Below are positions 18,335 through 28,335 of a stretch of 64,000 bases of DNA, in pieces. Source of the DNA: Janthinobacterium sp. J1-1 (GTDB lineage: Bacteria > Pseudomonadota > Gammaproteobacteria > Burkholderiales > Burkholderiaceae_D). The notes beneath the pieces are model-generated. The model was not told the DNA's origin. It saw only the letters and a program-made list of their open reading frames with translations, and made no database searches. A program made the translations under genes and the position numbers. How positions within the stretch are numbered: the first letter of the stretch is position 1; the number at the start of each line of letters is the position of its first letter. The stretch spans positions 248,001 through 312,000 of the forward strand of contig NZ_CP132339.1 in NCBI RefSeq assembly GCF_030944405.1, written 5' to 3'.

Positions 18335-19168
18335 GTGATCAATCACAAACGCCGCAAAGGGCTGTTGAAGTTACTCGCCGAGCACACCACGGCGAGCGTC
18401 GACCAATTGGTCGGCTGGCTCAATTCGTCGCCGGCCACCGTGCGGCGCGATATCGCCTGGCTGGCCGAGCGCAATCTGCTGGTGCGCACCCGTGGCGGCG
18501 CGGAAAGCCTGCCGCAAAAAAAACAGCGTACCTTTGCGCTGTCGGGCGAGACATTCCAGAACAATATCGACCGCTGCGCCGCACAGAAACGCGCGATTGC
18601 CAGGCACGCCTGCGGCCTGTGCGCGGACGGCGACACCATCATCATCAATGGCGGCACCACCACCTATCGCATGGTGGAATTTCTGGTCGACAAGCGCCTG
18701 AAAATCCTCACCAATTCCTTCATGATGGCCGAGCGCCTCCTGATGACGAGCGAGAATGAAATCATCCTGCCGGGCGGCAAAGTCTACCGCGAGCAGAACG
18801 TCATTTTGAGCCCCTTCGACAACGATATCAGCCAGCACCATTACGCCGGGAAAATGTTCATGGGCGTGTACGGCCTGTCGATGCTGGGCCTGATGGAAGC
18901 GGACCCGATGCTGATCCAGGCCGAGAAGCGATTGATCAGCCAGGCCGAAGAACTGATCGTGCTGGCCGACAGCAGCAAGTTTGCGCGCAAGGCCGGGCTG
19001 ATCCTGTGCGGCCTGAACCGCGTGTCCTGCGTCATCACGGACACGGGCGCGTCGGATGCGGCCGTGCAGATGCTGGAACAGTCGGGCGTGAAAGTGCTCA
19101 CGGTGGCGCCCGAGCCGATGCCGGAATCGACCCTGCTGCCGGCGGAACCGGAATGGCAAGTCAACTAA
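18335..19168 (+). CDS. rhaR: DeoR/GlpR family regulator of rhamnose catabolism
   Basis: Transcription regulator of 277 residues with an N-terminal DeoR helix-turn-helix (ASVDQLVGWLNSSPATVRRDI, residues about 20-40) and a C-terminal DeoRC sugar-phosphate sensor domain (INGGTTTYRMVEFL, ITNSFMMAE-like, ILPGGKVYREQ, VLADSSKF). The start is a GTG at 18335 preceded by AGAGGAGA. It heads the plus-strand operon and is divergent from rhaD. In Rhizobium leguminosarum a DeoR-type RhaR controls an identical gene set; here its effector is presumably a phosphorylated rhamnose intermediate, by inference. Confidence 0.9.
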   Translation: MINHKRRKGLLKLLAEHTTASVDQLVGWLNSSPATVRRDIAWLAERNLLVRTRGGAESLPQKKQRTFALSGETFQNNIDRCAAQKRAIARHACGLCADGDTIIINGGTTTYRMVEFLVDKRLKILTNSFMMAERLLMTSENEIILPGGKVYREQNVILSPFDNDISQHHYAGKMFMGVYGLSMLGLMEADPMLIQAEKRLISQAEELIVLADSSKFARKAGLILCGLNRVSCVITDTGASDAAVQMLEQSGVKVLTVAPEPMPESTLLPAEPEWQVN

Positions 19169-19235
19169 AAACCAATAACAAGATGGCAGGGGACATGGTG
19201 TCTACCGCCACATCAATAATAAAAGGAGACGTGGC

Positions 19236-20240
19236 ATGAAGATGAACAAAATGATGGTGGCGGTGCTCGGTACCTGCATGATGGCCTGCCTGGCCACCGG
19301 CGCCCAGGCGGCGGAAAAAATCAAGATCGCGATGGTGGTGAAGAACCTGGGCAACGGCTTTTTCGACGCCGCCCACGAAGGCGCGAACGAAGCGGCCAAG
19401 CAGCTGGGCGATGTGGAAATCATCTACACGGGCCCGACCACGGCGACGGCCGAAGGCCAGATCGAAATCATCAGTTCCCTGATCAGCCAGAAGGTCAAGG
19501 CCATCGTCATTTCCGCCAACGACGCCAATGCGCTGGTGCCGATCACCAAGAAAGCCATGCAGCGCGGCATCAAGGTCATTTCCTTCGACAGCGGCCTGGC
19601 CAAGGACGGCCGCCTGATGCAACTCAATCCATCGAGCCCGGCCCTGATCGGCCAGAAGCAGATCGAGATGGCGTCCGACGCCATCGGCGGCGCCGGTGAA
19701 ATCGCCATCCTGTCGGCCACCGCGCAAGCGACCAACCAGAATATCTGGATCGGCGAAATGAAGAAAACGCTGGCCCAGCCCGCGTATTCGAAAATCAAAC
19801 TGGTATCGACCGTGTATGGCGACGACCAGTCCGACAAAAGCTACCGCGAAGCGATTGGTTTGCTCCGCAGCAACCCGAACCTGAAAGCCATCATCGCCCC
19901 GACCACGGTCGGCATCAATGCGGCCGGCAAGGCCGTGGTCGATGAAAAACTGGTCGGCAAAGTGTATGTGACGGGCCTGGGCCTGCCATCGGAAATGGCC
20001 GGCCACGTGAAAAGCGGCGCCGTGAAAAGCTTCGCGATCTGGAATCCGATCGACCTGGGCTACGCCGCCACCTATGCCGCGCATCAATTTGTTATTGGCA
20101 AAGCCACCGGCAAGGCCGGCGAATCGATCGCCGTGGGCCGCATGGGCAAGCTGACCGTCGATGCGGCGGGCGAAGCGGCGCTGGCGCCACCGTTCACCTA
20201 TGACAAGGATAACGTCGACAAGTTCTCGAAGATTTTCTAA
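19236..20240 (+). CDS. rhaS: Rhamnose ABC transporter substrate-binding protein
   Basis: Periplasmic binding protein of the ribose/xylose (Peripla_BP_4) class, 334 residues. A signal peptide ends at about residue 25 (AQA-AEKIKIAM). Family motifs include LGNGFFDAAHEGANEAAKQLG, IVISANDANALVPITKKA and the C-terminal GLGLPSEMAGHVKSGAVKSF stretch typical of RhaS. Position between rhaR and the transporter ATPase gene supports the substrate assignment. AGGAGA lies 7 bp before the ATG. A palindromic repeat pair fills the gap to rhaT and may stabilise or attenuate the message, allowing more RhaS than ATPase. Confidence 0.93.
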   Translation: MKMNKMMVAVLGTCMMACLATGAQAAEKIKIAMVVKNLGNGFFDAAHEGANEAAKQLGDVEIIYTGPTTATAEGQIEIISSLISQKVKAIVISANDANALVPITKKAMQRGIKVISFDSGLAKDGRLMQLNPSSPALIGQKQIEMASDAIGGAGEIAILSATAQATNQNIWIGEMKKTLAQPAYSKIKLVSTVYGDDQSDKSYREAIGLLRSNPNLKAIIAPTTVGINAAGKAVVDEKLVGKVYVTGLGLPSEMAGHVKSGAVKSFAIWNPIDLGYAATYAAHQFVIGKATGKAGESIAVGRMGKLTVDAAGEAALAPPFTYDKDNVDKFSKIF

Positions 20241-20334
20241 GTAGGTCGGATTAGGCGCGTGGCGCCGTAATCCGACAACACCTGCGATGTCAACAATGTT
20301 GTCGGGTTACGGCCTTCGGCCTAACCCGACCTAC
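20241..20334. repeat. Palindromic intergenic repeat, copy 2 (two hairpins head to head)
   Basis: Two hairpins, 20241-20276 (TAGGTCGGATTA paired with TAATCCGAC) and 20301-20334 (GTCGGGTTA paired with TAACCCGAC), joined by a segment with the palindrome CAACAATGTT(G). The first starts at the base after the rhaS stop. The opposite orientation of the two units recalls bacterial interspersed mosaic elements. It lies inside the rha operon, between rhaS and rhaT. Confidence 0.88.
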
Positions 20335-20353
20335 GAATATCTCTCAAGTGTGA

Positions 20354-21897
<1,544 letters not shown>

Positions 21898-21910
<13 letters not shown>

Positions 21911-22893
21911 AACAACGCGAAGTCCAGCTGGCGCTGCTGATCGTGCTGCTGGCCGGCGCCGTGGGCCTGCGCGCGCCCGTCTTTTTGACGCCGGGCAGCC
22001 TGGCCAACCTGCTGACCGACAGCACCTTGTTGATCATGCTGGCGCTGACGCAGATGTTCGTCATCGTCACGCGCGGCATCGATCTGTCCGTGGCGTCCAA
22101 CCTGGCCCTGTCCGGCATGATGGCGGCGCTGCTGGCCGTCAATTATCCCGAGCTGCCCCTGGTGCTGGTGATGCTGGTGGCGGTGGTCATCGGCCTGCTG
22201 CTGGGCCTGGTCAACGGCTATCTGATCGGCTACCTGGACCTGCCGCCCATCGTCGTGACGTTGGGCACCATGAGCGTGTACCGCGGCCTGGTGTTCGTCT
22301 TGTCCGGCGGCGCCTGGGTCTCGTCGCACCAGATGCCGGCCAACTTTATCGCCTTTCCATTGAGCCATTTGTTCGGCATCACGCACCTGGTGTGGATCGC
22401 GGCCGCCACCATCATCGCCACCTGGCTGCTGGCGCGCTACACCCGTTTCGGACGCGACCTGTATGCGATCGGCAACCAGCCGCTGGCGGCCCGCTATGTC
22501 GGCATCTCGACGGCGCGCCGGCTGTTCTGGACCTATGGCCTGTCGGGCATGATGGCCGGCCTGTGCGGCTATCTGTGGGTGGCCCGTTATGCGGTCGCGT
22601 ATTCGGAAATTGCCTATGGTTTTGAATTTACCGTGATCGCCGCCTGCGTGATCGGTGGCATCAGCATCGCCGGCGGCGCTGGCACGGTGGCCGGCGCGGT
22701 ACTGGGCGCGCTGTTCCTGTCCGTGATCAACAACGCCTTGCCGATCATCAAGGTCTCTCCATTCTGGCAGAGCGCGCTGACGGGCATCGTGATCCTGACG
22801 GCCGTCCTGATCAATGCACGCGGCAATAAAAAGGCCGGGCGCCAGATCCTGCCGCTGGCCATGCTGCAACCCTCATCAAGGAGCGCCGCGTGA
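21898..22893 (+). CDS. rhaP: Rhamnose ABC transporter permease 1
   Basis: Inner-membrane permease of the BPD_transp_2 (RbsC-like) family, 331 residues, with about nine helices. The loop ARYVGISTARRLFWTYGLSG and GGISIAGGAGTVAGAVLGALF are family landmarks. Start ATG at 21898 follows GAGGAA by five bases and lies inside the end of rhaT; the frame extends further upstream only as a shadow. It overlaps the start of rhaQ by 4 bp (GTGA), so the three transport genes are translationally linked. Confidence 0.92.
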
Positions 22894-23939
22894 ACGCGAT
22901 TTCCACTTCCCTCCACAGTGCCGACATGAACGATACATCACTGCCCAAAGCGCCCGGTTCGCGCTATACCATCCTCGACCGCAAGGCGCCGCGGCTGTCG
23001 CATTACCTGGCGCACTGGGAAGCGCTGCTGGCGCTGCTGCTGGTCGCCGTCTTCATCGGCAACAGCGTGTTCCTGCCGAACTTTTTCGATGCCTATAATC
23101 TCGCCGACAGCACCTTCAATTTCAGCGAAAAAGCCCTGATCGCGCTGCCGATGGCCTTGCTGATCATCTGCCGCGAAATCGATATTTCCGTCTCCGGCAC
23201 CTTGGCGCTGTCGTCGGTGGCGATGGGTTTTGCGCACCACCATGGCGTGCCGCCGGAAGGCCTGTTGTTCGTGGCGCTGGCCATGGGCGCCGTCTGCGGC
23301 AGCCTGAACGGCGTGCTGGTGACGCGCTTTGCCTTGCCGTCCATCGTCGTGACGATCGGCACGGTGGCGCTGTTTCGCGGCCTGGCCAGCGTGATCCTGG
23401 GCGACCAGGCCTACACCGGCTATCCGCAACTGCTGATCGACTGGGGCCAGGGCTATTTCTTCGACATCATTCCCCGCCCGTTCGTGATCCTGCTGGCCTT
23501 CGCCATGCTGTTTGCCGTGCTGCTGCATGCGACCAGCTGGGGCCGGCGCATCTTTGCCATCGGCTGCAACCCGATGGCCGCGCGTTTCTCGGGCGTGGCG
23601 GTGGACCGCTACCGCTTTGCCCTGTTCGTGCTGACGGGCGCCATGGCCGGCCTGGCGGCGTACCTGCTGACGGGACGCATCGGCAGTACGCGGCCGAATA
23701 TCGCCATGGGCTGGGAACTGGAAGTGATCACCATGGTGATTCTGGGCGGCGTGAGCATTGCCGGCGGCAAGGGTACGATCGGCGGCGTGATGCTGGCCGT
23801 GCTGCTGCTGGGCATGGTCACCTACGGCCTGGCGCTGCTCAATATTCCCGGCGTCATCATGACGATCGTGGTCGGCATTTTGCTGCTGATTACGATTGCC
23901 CTGCCACGCCTGCTGAACCGCAAATCGACGAAAAAATAA
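22890..23939 (+). CDS. rhaQ: Rhamnose ABC transporter permease 2
   Basis: Second permease of the same family, 349 residues, forming the heteromeric channel with RhaP. Conserved pieces include the [16 protein letters not shown] loop, [36 protein letters not shown] and [18 protein letters not shown] at 22890 overlaps the rhaP stop; an ATG at 22926 is a possible alternative start, since the first 30 residues are hydrophilic and poorly conserved. Followed after 8 bp by the mutarotase gene. Confidence 0.92.
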   Translation: MNAISTSLHSADMNDTSLPKAPGSRYTILDRKAPRLSHYLAHWEALLALLLVAVFIGNSVFLPNFFDAYNLADSTFNFSEKALIALPMALLIICREIDISVSGTLALSSVAMGFAHHHGVPPEGLLFVALAMGAVCGSLNGVLVTRFALPSIVVTIGTVALFRGLASVILGDQAYTGYPQLLIDWGQGYFFDIIPRPFVILLAFAMLFAVLLHATSWGRRIFAIGCNPMAARFSGVAVDRYRFALFVLTGAMAGLAAYLLTGRIGSTRPNIAMGWELEVITMVILGGVSIAGGKGTIGGVMLAVLLLGMVTYGLALLNIPGVIMTIVVGILLLITIALPRLLNRKSTKK

Positions 23940-23947
23940 TCAAGAAA

Positions 23948-24268
23948 ATGCGCATGGAACAAATCGCTTTCAGAATGCAGCTCAAACCCGGCAATGCCGT
24001 GGAATATCAACGCCGCCACGACGCCATCTGGCCCGAGCTGGCGGCCTTGCTGCACGAGTCCGGCGTACGCGACTACAGCATCTTTCTGGACGAGGCCACC
24101 GGCGCGCTGTTCGCCGTGCTGCGCCGCATGGATGGCCACGCGATGGCGGCGCTGCCGCAACATCCGGTCATGCGCCGCTGGTGGGACCATATGGCCGACC
24201 TGATGGAGACGCAGGCGGACGCGTCGCCCGTCGCCGTGCCGCTGGCCCCCGTGTTTCATCTCGCCTGA
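23948..24268 (+). CDS. rhaU: L-rhamnose mutarotase
   Basis: Small enzyme of 106 residues that interconverts alpha and beta anomers of L-rhamnose (RhaU/RhaM). Conserved family residues are clear: Y and H in [20 protein letters not shown], and the tandem tryptophans in [12 protein letters not shown]. Two ATG codons (23948 and 23954) are close together; the second gives a length of 104, equal to E. coli RhaM. Lies between the permease and kinase genes, as in rhizobial rha operons. Confidence 0.93.
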   Translation: MRMEQIAFRMQLKPGNAVEYQRRHDAIWPELAALLHESGVRDYSIFLDEATGALFAVLRRMDGHAMAALPQHPVMRRWWDHMADLMETQADASPVAVPLAPVFHLA

Positions 24269-24276
24269 GGAGGGCC

Positions 24277-25638
24277 TTGATCATCGACGCCACCGTTGTA
24301 CTCGATATCGGCAAGACCAATGCCAAGCTGACCTTGCTCGACGCCGCCGGCGCCATCCTGGCCGAACAGCGCTGCCCGAACACCATACTCGACACGGCAC
24401 CGTATCCGCACCACGATACGGAGCGGCTGTGGGACTGGCTGCAAACCACCGTGGCCGCCTTTTCACAGTTGGCCCGCATTACCGCCATTGTCCCCGTCAC
24501 GCACGGCGCCACGGCGGCGCTGGTCGACGATGCGGGGCTGGTGCTGCCCATCCTCGACTATGAATCGACCTTGCCGCAGGCGCTGGCGGCGGAGTACGAC
24601 ACGCTGCGTCCCGCGTTTGCCGACACCCTGTCGCCGCAACTGCCGTGCGGCCTGAACCTGGGCTTGCAGCTGTACTGGCTGGCGAAAACGTGTCCGCAGG
24701 AATTTTCCCGCGCGCGCCATATCCTGACGTACCCGCAATACTGGGCCTGGAGATTGTCGGGCGTGGCCGCCAGCGAAGTGACCTCCCTCGGTTGCCATAC
24801 GGATTTGTGGCAGCCGCAGCAAGGGTCGTTTTCTTCGCTGGTGCATCGCATGGAATGGACGCAGCTGTTTCCACCGTTGCAAGCGGCGTGGGCTCCGCTG
24901 GGGCCGGTGCGAGCCAACCCCGCGCTGCCCGACTGCCAGGTACTGTGCGGCATCCATGACAGCAATGCCTCGCTGCTGCGCTATCTGGATGCGGAGGCAA
25001 ATAACCAGCCGCGCACGGTGCTGTCGACCGGCACCTGGGCGATTGCCGCCGCGTTTGGCGCTTCCCTGGCCCGGCTCGATGAAACGGCCGACATGTTGGC
25101 CAATGTCAATGCGCTTGGCCAACCCGTGGCCTGCATGCGCTTTATGGGCGGACGCGAGTTTTCCGTACTGGCGGGAGCGGCGCCGCAGGTGTGCGATAGC
25201 GCCGATCTCGAGCGGCTGGTCAGGCAGGGCACGCTGGCGCTGCCGTGTTTTGCCGAGTCCGGCGGACCTTTCGTGGGGCAGGCGGGCCGCATCGTCGGGC
25301 CGGCACCGCAAACGGCGCAGGAACATTATGCGCTGGCCACCCTGTATTGCGCGCTGATGAGCGATTATTGCCTCGACGCCCTGGATGCGCAGGGCACGAT
25401 CACCGTGGAAGGCAGCTTTACCGACAATCCCCATTTTGCCTGCGTGCTGGCGGCGTTAAGGCCAGCGCAGGACGTGGCCGTATCGACCGACGCCAGCGGC
25501 ACCACCTGTGGCGGGTGGATGTTGCATCGCTGGGGTGAGGTGCCGGTGATGGAGGCGACGGTGGCGCCAGTAATGGAAGTGGATGGTTTGACCGCGTACC
25601 GTGCGCAGTGGCGGGCGCACATTAACCCAACGGCGTAA
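24277..25638 (+). CDS. rhaK: Rhamnulokinase-type FGGY sugar kinase
   Basis: FGGY-family carbohydrate kinase of about 453 residues, last gene of the operon, expected to phosphorylate rhamnulose (or rhamnose, as debated for rhizobial RhaK). The N-terminal ATP-binding loop VVLDIGKTNAKL, HGATAALVD, CGIHDSNASLLRY, STGTWAI and a C-terminal actin-like fold motif (VEGSFTDNPHF) are present. No ATG fits: the family N-terminus is reached from a TTG at 24277, just after AGGAGG (24268-24273), with only three bases between, which is unusually short. Translational coupling with rhaU (8 bp upstream) may offset this. Confidence 0.88.
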   Translation: MIIDATVVLDIGKTNAKLTLLDAAGAILAEQRCPNTILDTAPYPHHDTERLWDWLQTTVAAFSQLARITAIVPVTHGATAALVDDAGLVLPILDYESTLPQALAAEYDTLRPAFADTLSPQLPCGLNLGLQLYWLAKTCPQEFSRARHILTYPQYWAWRLSGVAASEVTSLGCHTDLWQPQQGSFSSLVHRMEWTQLFPPLQAAWAPLGPVRANPALPDCQVLCGIHDSNASLLRYLDAEANNQPRTVLSTGTWAIAAAFGASLARLDETADMLANVNALGQPVACMRFMGGREFSVLAGAAPQVCDSADLERLVRQGTLALPCFAESGGPFVGQAGRIVGPAPQTAQEHYALATLYCALMSDYCLDALDAQGTITVEGSFTDNPHFACVLAALRPAQDVAVSTDASGTTCGGWMLHRWGEVPVMEATVAPVMEVDGLTAYRAQWRAHINPTA

Positions 25639-25648
25639 AAATGGCCGG

Positions 25649-25695
25649 GATCGGACCCGGCGGGGGAATACGTCCCAATGGGAAGTATTCCGATC
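25649..25695 (+). terminator. Hairpin after rhaK, possible operon terminator
   Basis: Nested inverted repeat: outer arms GATCGG / CCGATC (25649-25654, 25690-25695) and inner GGAATAC with TCCC / GGGA with GTATTCC (25665-25691), loop AAT. It starts 10 bp after the rhaK stop. There is no following T-run, so it is either a factor-dependent end or a stabilising structure. Confidence 0.5.
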
Positions 25696-25742
25696 GCGAA
25701 GCGACTGACCCCGGGGTTTGCTTTTGGGGTAAAAATAAGGGC

Positions 25743-25770
25743 AAAAAAATGCCCTGTCCGCAGACAGGGC
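25743..25770 (-). terminator. Intrinsic terminator of the BON-domain gene
   Basis: On the minus strand an 8-bp stem GCCCTGTC / GACAGGGC with a TGCG loop (25751-25770) is followed by A and seven T residues (25743-25749 read in reverse). It lies 30 bp after the stop codon of the BON gene. Classical Rho-independent form. Confidence 0.9.
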
Positions 25771-25799
25771 AACCCGGAGTAAAGTACAGCGCGAGGGCG

Positions 25800-26162
25800 T
25801 TAGCCGGCGGCTTTGACTTTCAGTTCGTTCTTGATTTCTTTCACGCCGCTTACGGAAGCGACGATCTGCACGATGCGGTCGCCGGCTTCGGCGCTTGGCA
25901 CGTCGCCCGACAGGACCACGACGCCTTGTTGCGTTGCCACGTTCACCGGCAGGGTAGCGGCTTGGGCATCGGCGCCCAGGGCGGCCTTGGCCGACGAGGT
26001 GATGGTTTCATCAGGGACTGCGGCAGCAGCGTTGGCGGCTACGACGGTGTCAGCAGGAGCTTGTGCTTTTGGTGCGGAGTCAGCGGCATGCGAAGCGGTG
26101 ATCGAGGCGCCCGACAGTACGATAGCGGCAACCAGGGTATTGAACAGTTTCGATGTTTGCAT
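25800..26162 (-). CDS. BON-domain periplasmic protein (OsmY-like)
   Basis: Exported protein of 120 residues. A signal peptide (LFNTLVAAIVLSGASITASHA) precedes an Ala/Pro-rich linker and one BON domain (about 55-118: TSSAKAALGADAQ, VNVATQQGVVVLSGDVPSAEAGDRIVQIVASVSGVKEIKNEL). BON proteins such as OsmY bind membranes and respond to osmotic or envelope stress; E. coli OsmY has two such domains, this has one. Start ATG at 26162 has GAGAGGAA upstream. A monocistronic unit: its own terminator follows at once. Confidence 0.88.
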   Translation of the reverse strand: MQTSKLFNTLVAAIVLSGASITASHAADSAPKAQAPADTVVAANAAAAVPDETITSSAKAALGADAQAATLPVNVATQQGVVVLSGDVPSAEAGDRIVQIVASVSGVKEIKNELKVKAAG

Positions 26163-26419
26163 GGTAGTTCCTCTCAATGAAGTTAAAAGCTTCTTACTTG
26201 GTTAAGGCAACACTTTGAAGCGTTACATAGGTCCATACAGCAAGCAGCGTGCCAGCTTTTATAACTTCTTTAAAATCAACCACTTACATAAAAACTGCAT
26301 TTTTCCGGCCTGGCATGGCCCGGAAAACCGCGCTTTTTGTCGCCTGACAGCGACAGCTTGTGAGCGTCAAATTAGGCACCAGCGATAAATCATTGATTTC
26401 AAACGATTTTATCTTGTCG

Positions 26420-27793
26420 CTATTCGGCGACAGGGTCGTTTTCGCCCCGAAACAAGGCCGGCGTCAGCTCGTATTTCTGCAGCAGCCGGTAGAACTCGGT
26501 ACGGTTGCGGTCGGCCAGTCTGGCCGCATCGGCCACGTTGCCGTCGGTCAGGCGCAGCAACTGGATCAGGTAATCGCGCTCGAAGCGCTGCTTCGCCTCG
26601 TTATAGCTGAGCGCTTCCAGTGACGGCACGCGCAAGGCGCGCTGTACCAGGCTCAGGGGCACCAGCGGCGCCATGGCCAGCGCGCACACCTGTTCCACCA
26701 CATTGACCAGCTGGCGCACATTGCCGGGCCAGGGCGCGCTGACCAGCGCCGTCAGCGCATCGGGCGCAAAGCCGTTCAGCGGCTTTTGATACTTGTCGGC
26801 CAGCTTGTGCAAAAAATGATTCGCCAGCAGGGCGATATCTTCACGGCGCTCGGCCAGCGGCGGCAGGGTGAGGGTCACCACGTTCAGGCGGTAATACAGG
26901 TCTTCGCGGAATTGGCCGTCCGCCATCGCCACGTCCAGGTCGCGGTGGGTGGCTGACAGCAGGCGCACGTCGATCGCCCGCGTCTGGTCGGAGCCGACGG
27001 GGCGCACGGCCCGTTCCTGCAGCACGCGCAGCAATTTCACCTGCAGCGGCAGCGGCATGTCGCCGATCTCGTCCAGGAACAGGGTGCCGCCGTCGGCCGC
27101 CTGGAACAGGCCTTCGCGGTTGCCGACCGCCCCCGTAAACGAGCCTTTTACGTGACCGAACAATTCGGATTCCAGCAATTGCTCGGGGATGGCGCCGCAG
27201 TTGACGGCGATAAACGGCGCCTTGGCGCGGCGGCTGGCGTTGTGCAGGGCGCGCGCCAGCAATTCCTTGCCGGTGCCGCTGGGACCACGGATCAAAATGC
27301 TGGCGTCGGACCCGGCCACCAGCTTGGCTTCGGCCAGCAGCTCGGCCATCTGCGAACTGCGGCTGATCAGCTCGGCACGCCAGCTTTCGTCGCTGGACGC
27401 GGCGGCCGGCATCACGGTCGACAGGTTGACGGCATACGCCACTTTTTCCATCAGCGCCTTGCCGTCGAACGGCTTGGTCAGATACGCAAACGCGCCGCGC
27501 GCGGTGGCGTCGACGGCGTCGGGGATGGTGCCGTGCGCGGTCAGCAGGATCACGGGCAGGGCCGAATGCTGGCGCCGGATATCGTCGAACAGGGCCAGGC
27601 CGTCGCGGCCCGGCAATTGCACGTCGGTAATGACCAGCGCCGGCAACTCCACCGCCAGGCGCGCCAGCGCCGCTTCCGCGCTGCCCACCGCCGTCACCCG
27701 ATAGTTTCCGGCCTGCAGGCGGATCGTCAGCAATCGCAGCAGGTCCGGGTCGTCATCGACCAGCAATATATGAGGATGGTTCACGGCATTCAT
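26420..27793 (-). CDS. glrR: Sigma-54-dependent response regulator GlrR (QseF)
   Basis: NtrC-class activator of 457 residues. Receiver domain with phospho-acceptor D57 (VITDVQLPG), AAA+ domain with Walker A GPSGTGKE, Walker B LFLDEIGD and the sigma-54 contact loop written GSFTGA instead of the usual GAFTGA, then a Fis-type helix-turn-helix ([23 protein letters not shown]). Last gene of the kinase-lipoprotein-regulator operon that matches glrK-qseG-glrR (qseEGF) of enterobacteria; its start overlaps the end of the lipoprotein gene by 4 bp. In E. coli GlrR drives the small RNA GlmY; targets here are unknown. Confidence 0.9.
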   Translation of the reverse strand: MNAVNHPHILLVDDDPDLLRLLTIRLQAGNYRVTAVGSAEAALARLAVELPALVITDVQLPGRDGLALFDDIRRQHSALPVILLTAHGTIPDAVDATARGAFAYLTKPFDGKALMEKVAYAVNLSTVMPAAASSDESWRAELISRSSQMAELLAEAKLVAGSDASILIRGPSGTGKELLARALHNASRRAKAPFIAVNCGAIPEQLLESELFGHVKGSFTGAVGNREGLFQAADGGTLFLDEIGDMPLPLQVKLLRVLQERAVRPVGSDQTRAIDVRLLSATHRDLDVAMADGQFREDLYYRLNVVTLTLPPLAERREDIALLANHFLHKLADKYQKPLNGFAPDALTALVSAPWPGNVRQLVNVVEQVCALAMAPLVPLSLVQRALRVPSLEALSYNEAKQRFERDYLIQLLRLTDGNVADAARLADRNRTEFYRLLQKYELTPALFRGENDPVAE

Positions 27794-28335
27794 TTCGGCG
27801 CTCCCGCGGCAGGCCGCACCGACAGGCTGCGTTCGATATTTTTCAGCGCTTCGAGTTTTTCATTCAATTGATCGTTGCGGCGCTGGGCCTCGCGCACCTG
27901 GCCGTTGAGCCGTTCCACCGCCTCGTCCTGGCGCCGCAAGTCCGCATACTGGCCGGACAGGAACTGGGCCAGCGGCGCCAGCAGTTTCGCTTCGTCGCTG
28001 GAGGCTTGCGTGATCGAATCGAGCAGGGTCTGCGCGCGCGCGAGATCCCCCGGCGTGCGCAAGGTGGCCTGCAGCATGGCGCGCCGTATCGTGTTTTGCG
28101 GCGCATGGTCGGCCCTGGACAGTTCCAGCTGGGCTTTCACCAGTTCGGCCGGCGTCATCGGGCGCAAGCTGGCCTGGTAGGCCAGCAACTCGCTGAGCTT
28201 GGGATCGGCCACGACGACGATGCGCGGCGGCGTCTGCACCAGCACGGCAGTCTGTTTCACGGGCGGTGGCGCGGCGCAGCCAGCCAGCAGCAGGGCGCAG
28301 GCGGCCACTAGCGGCGCGGAAAGTTTGATCATCAT
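27790..28335 (-). CDS. qseG: QseG-like lipoprotein
   Basis: Predicted lipoprotein of 181 residues with lipobox LLAGC (modified C20). The mature part contains a helical, hydrophilic domain ending in a coiled-coil-like stretch (DEAVERLNGQVREAQRRNDQLNEKLEALKNIE). Sequence similarity to E. coli QseG is not obvious by eye; the call rests on position between the GlrK-like kinase and the GlrR-like regulator, with 4-bp overlaps on both sides, and on lipoprotein features. In E. coli, QseG is an outer-membrane lipoprotein that tunes the kinase. Confidence 0.7.
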   Translation of the reverse strand: MMIKLSAPLVAACALLLAGCAAPPPVKQTAVLVQTPPRIVVVADPKLSELLAYQASLRPMTPAELVKAQLELSRADHAPQNTIRRAMLQATLRTPGDLARAQTLLDSITQASSDEAKLLAPLAQFLSGQYADLRRQDEAVERLNGQVREAQRRNDQLNEKLEALKNIERSLSVRPAAGAPK

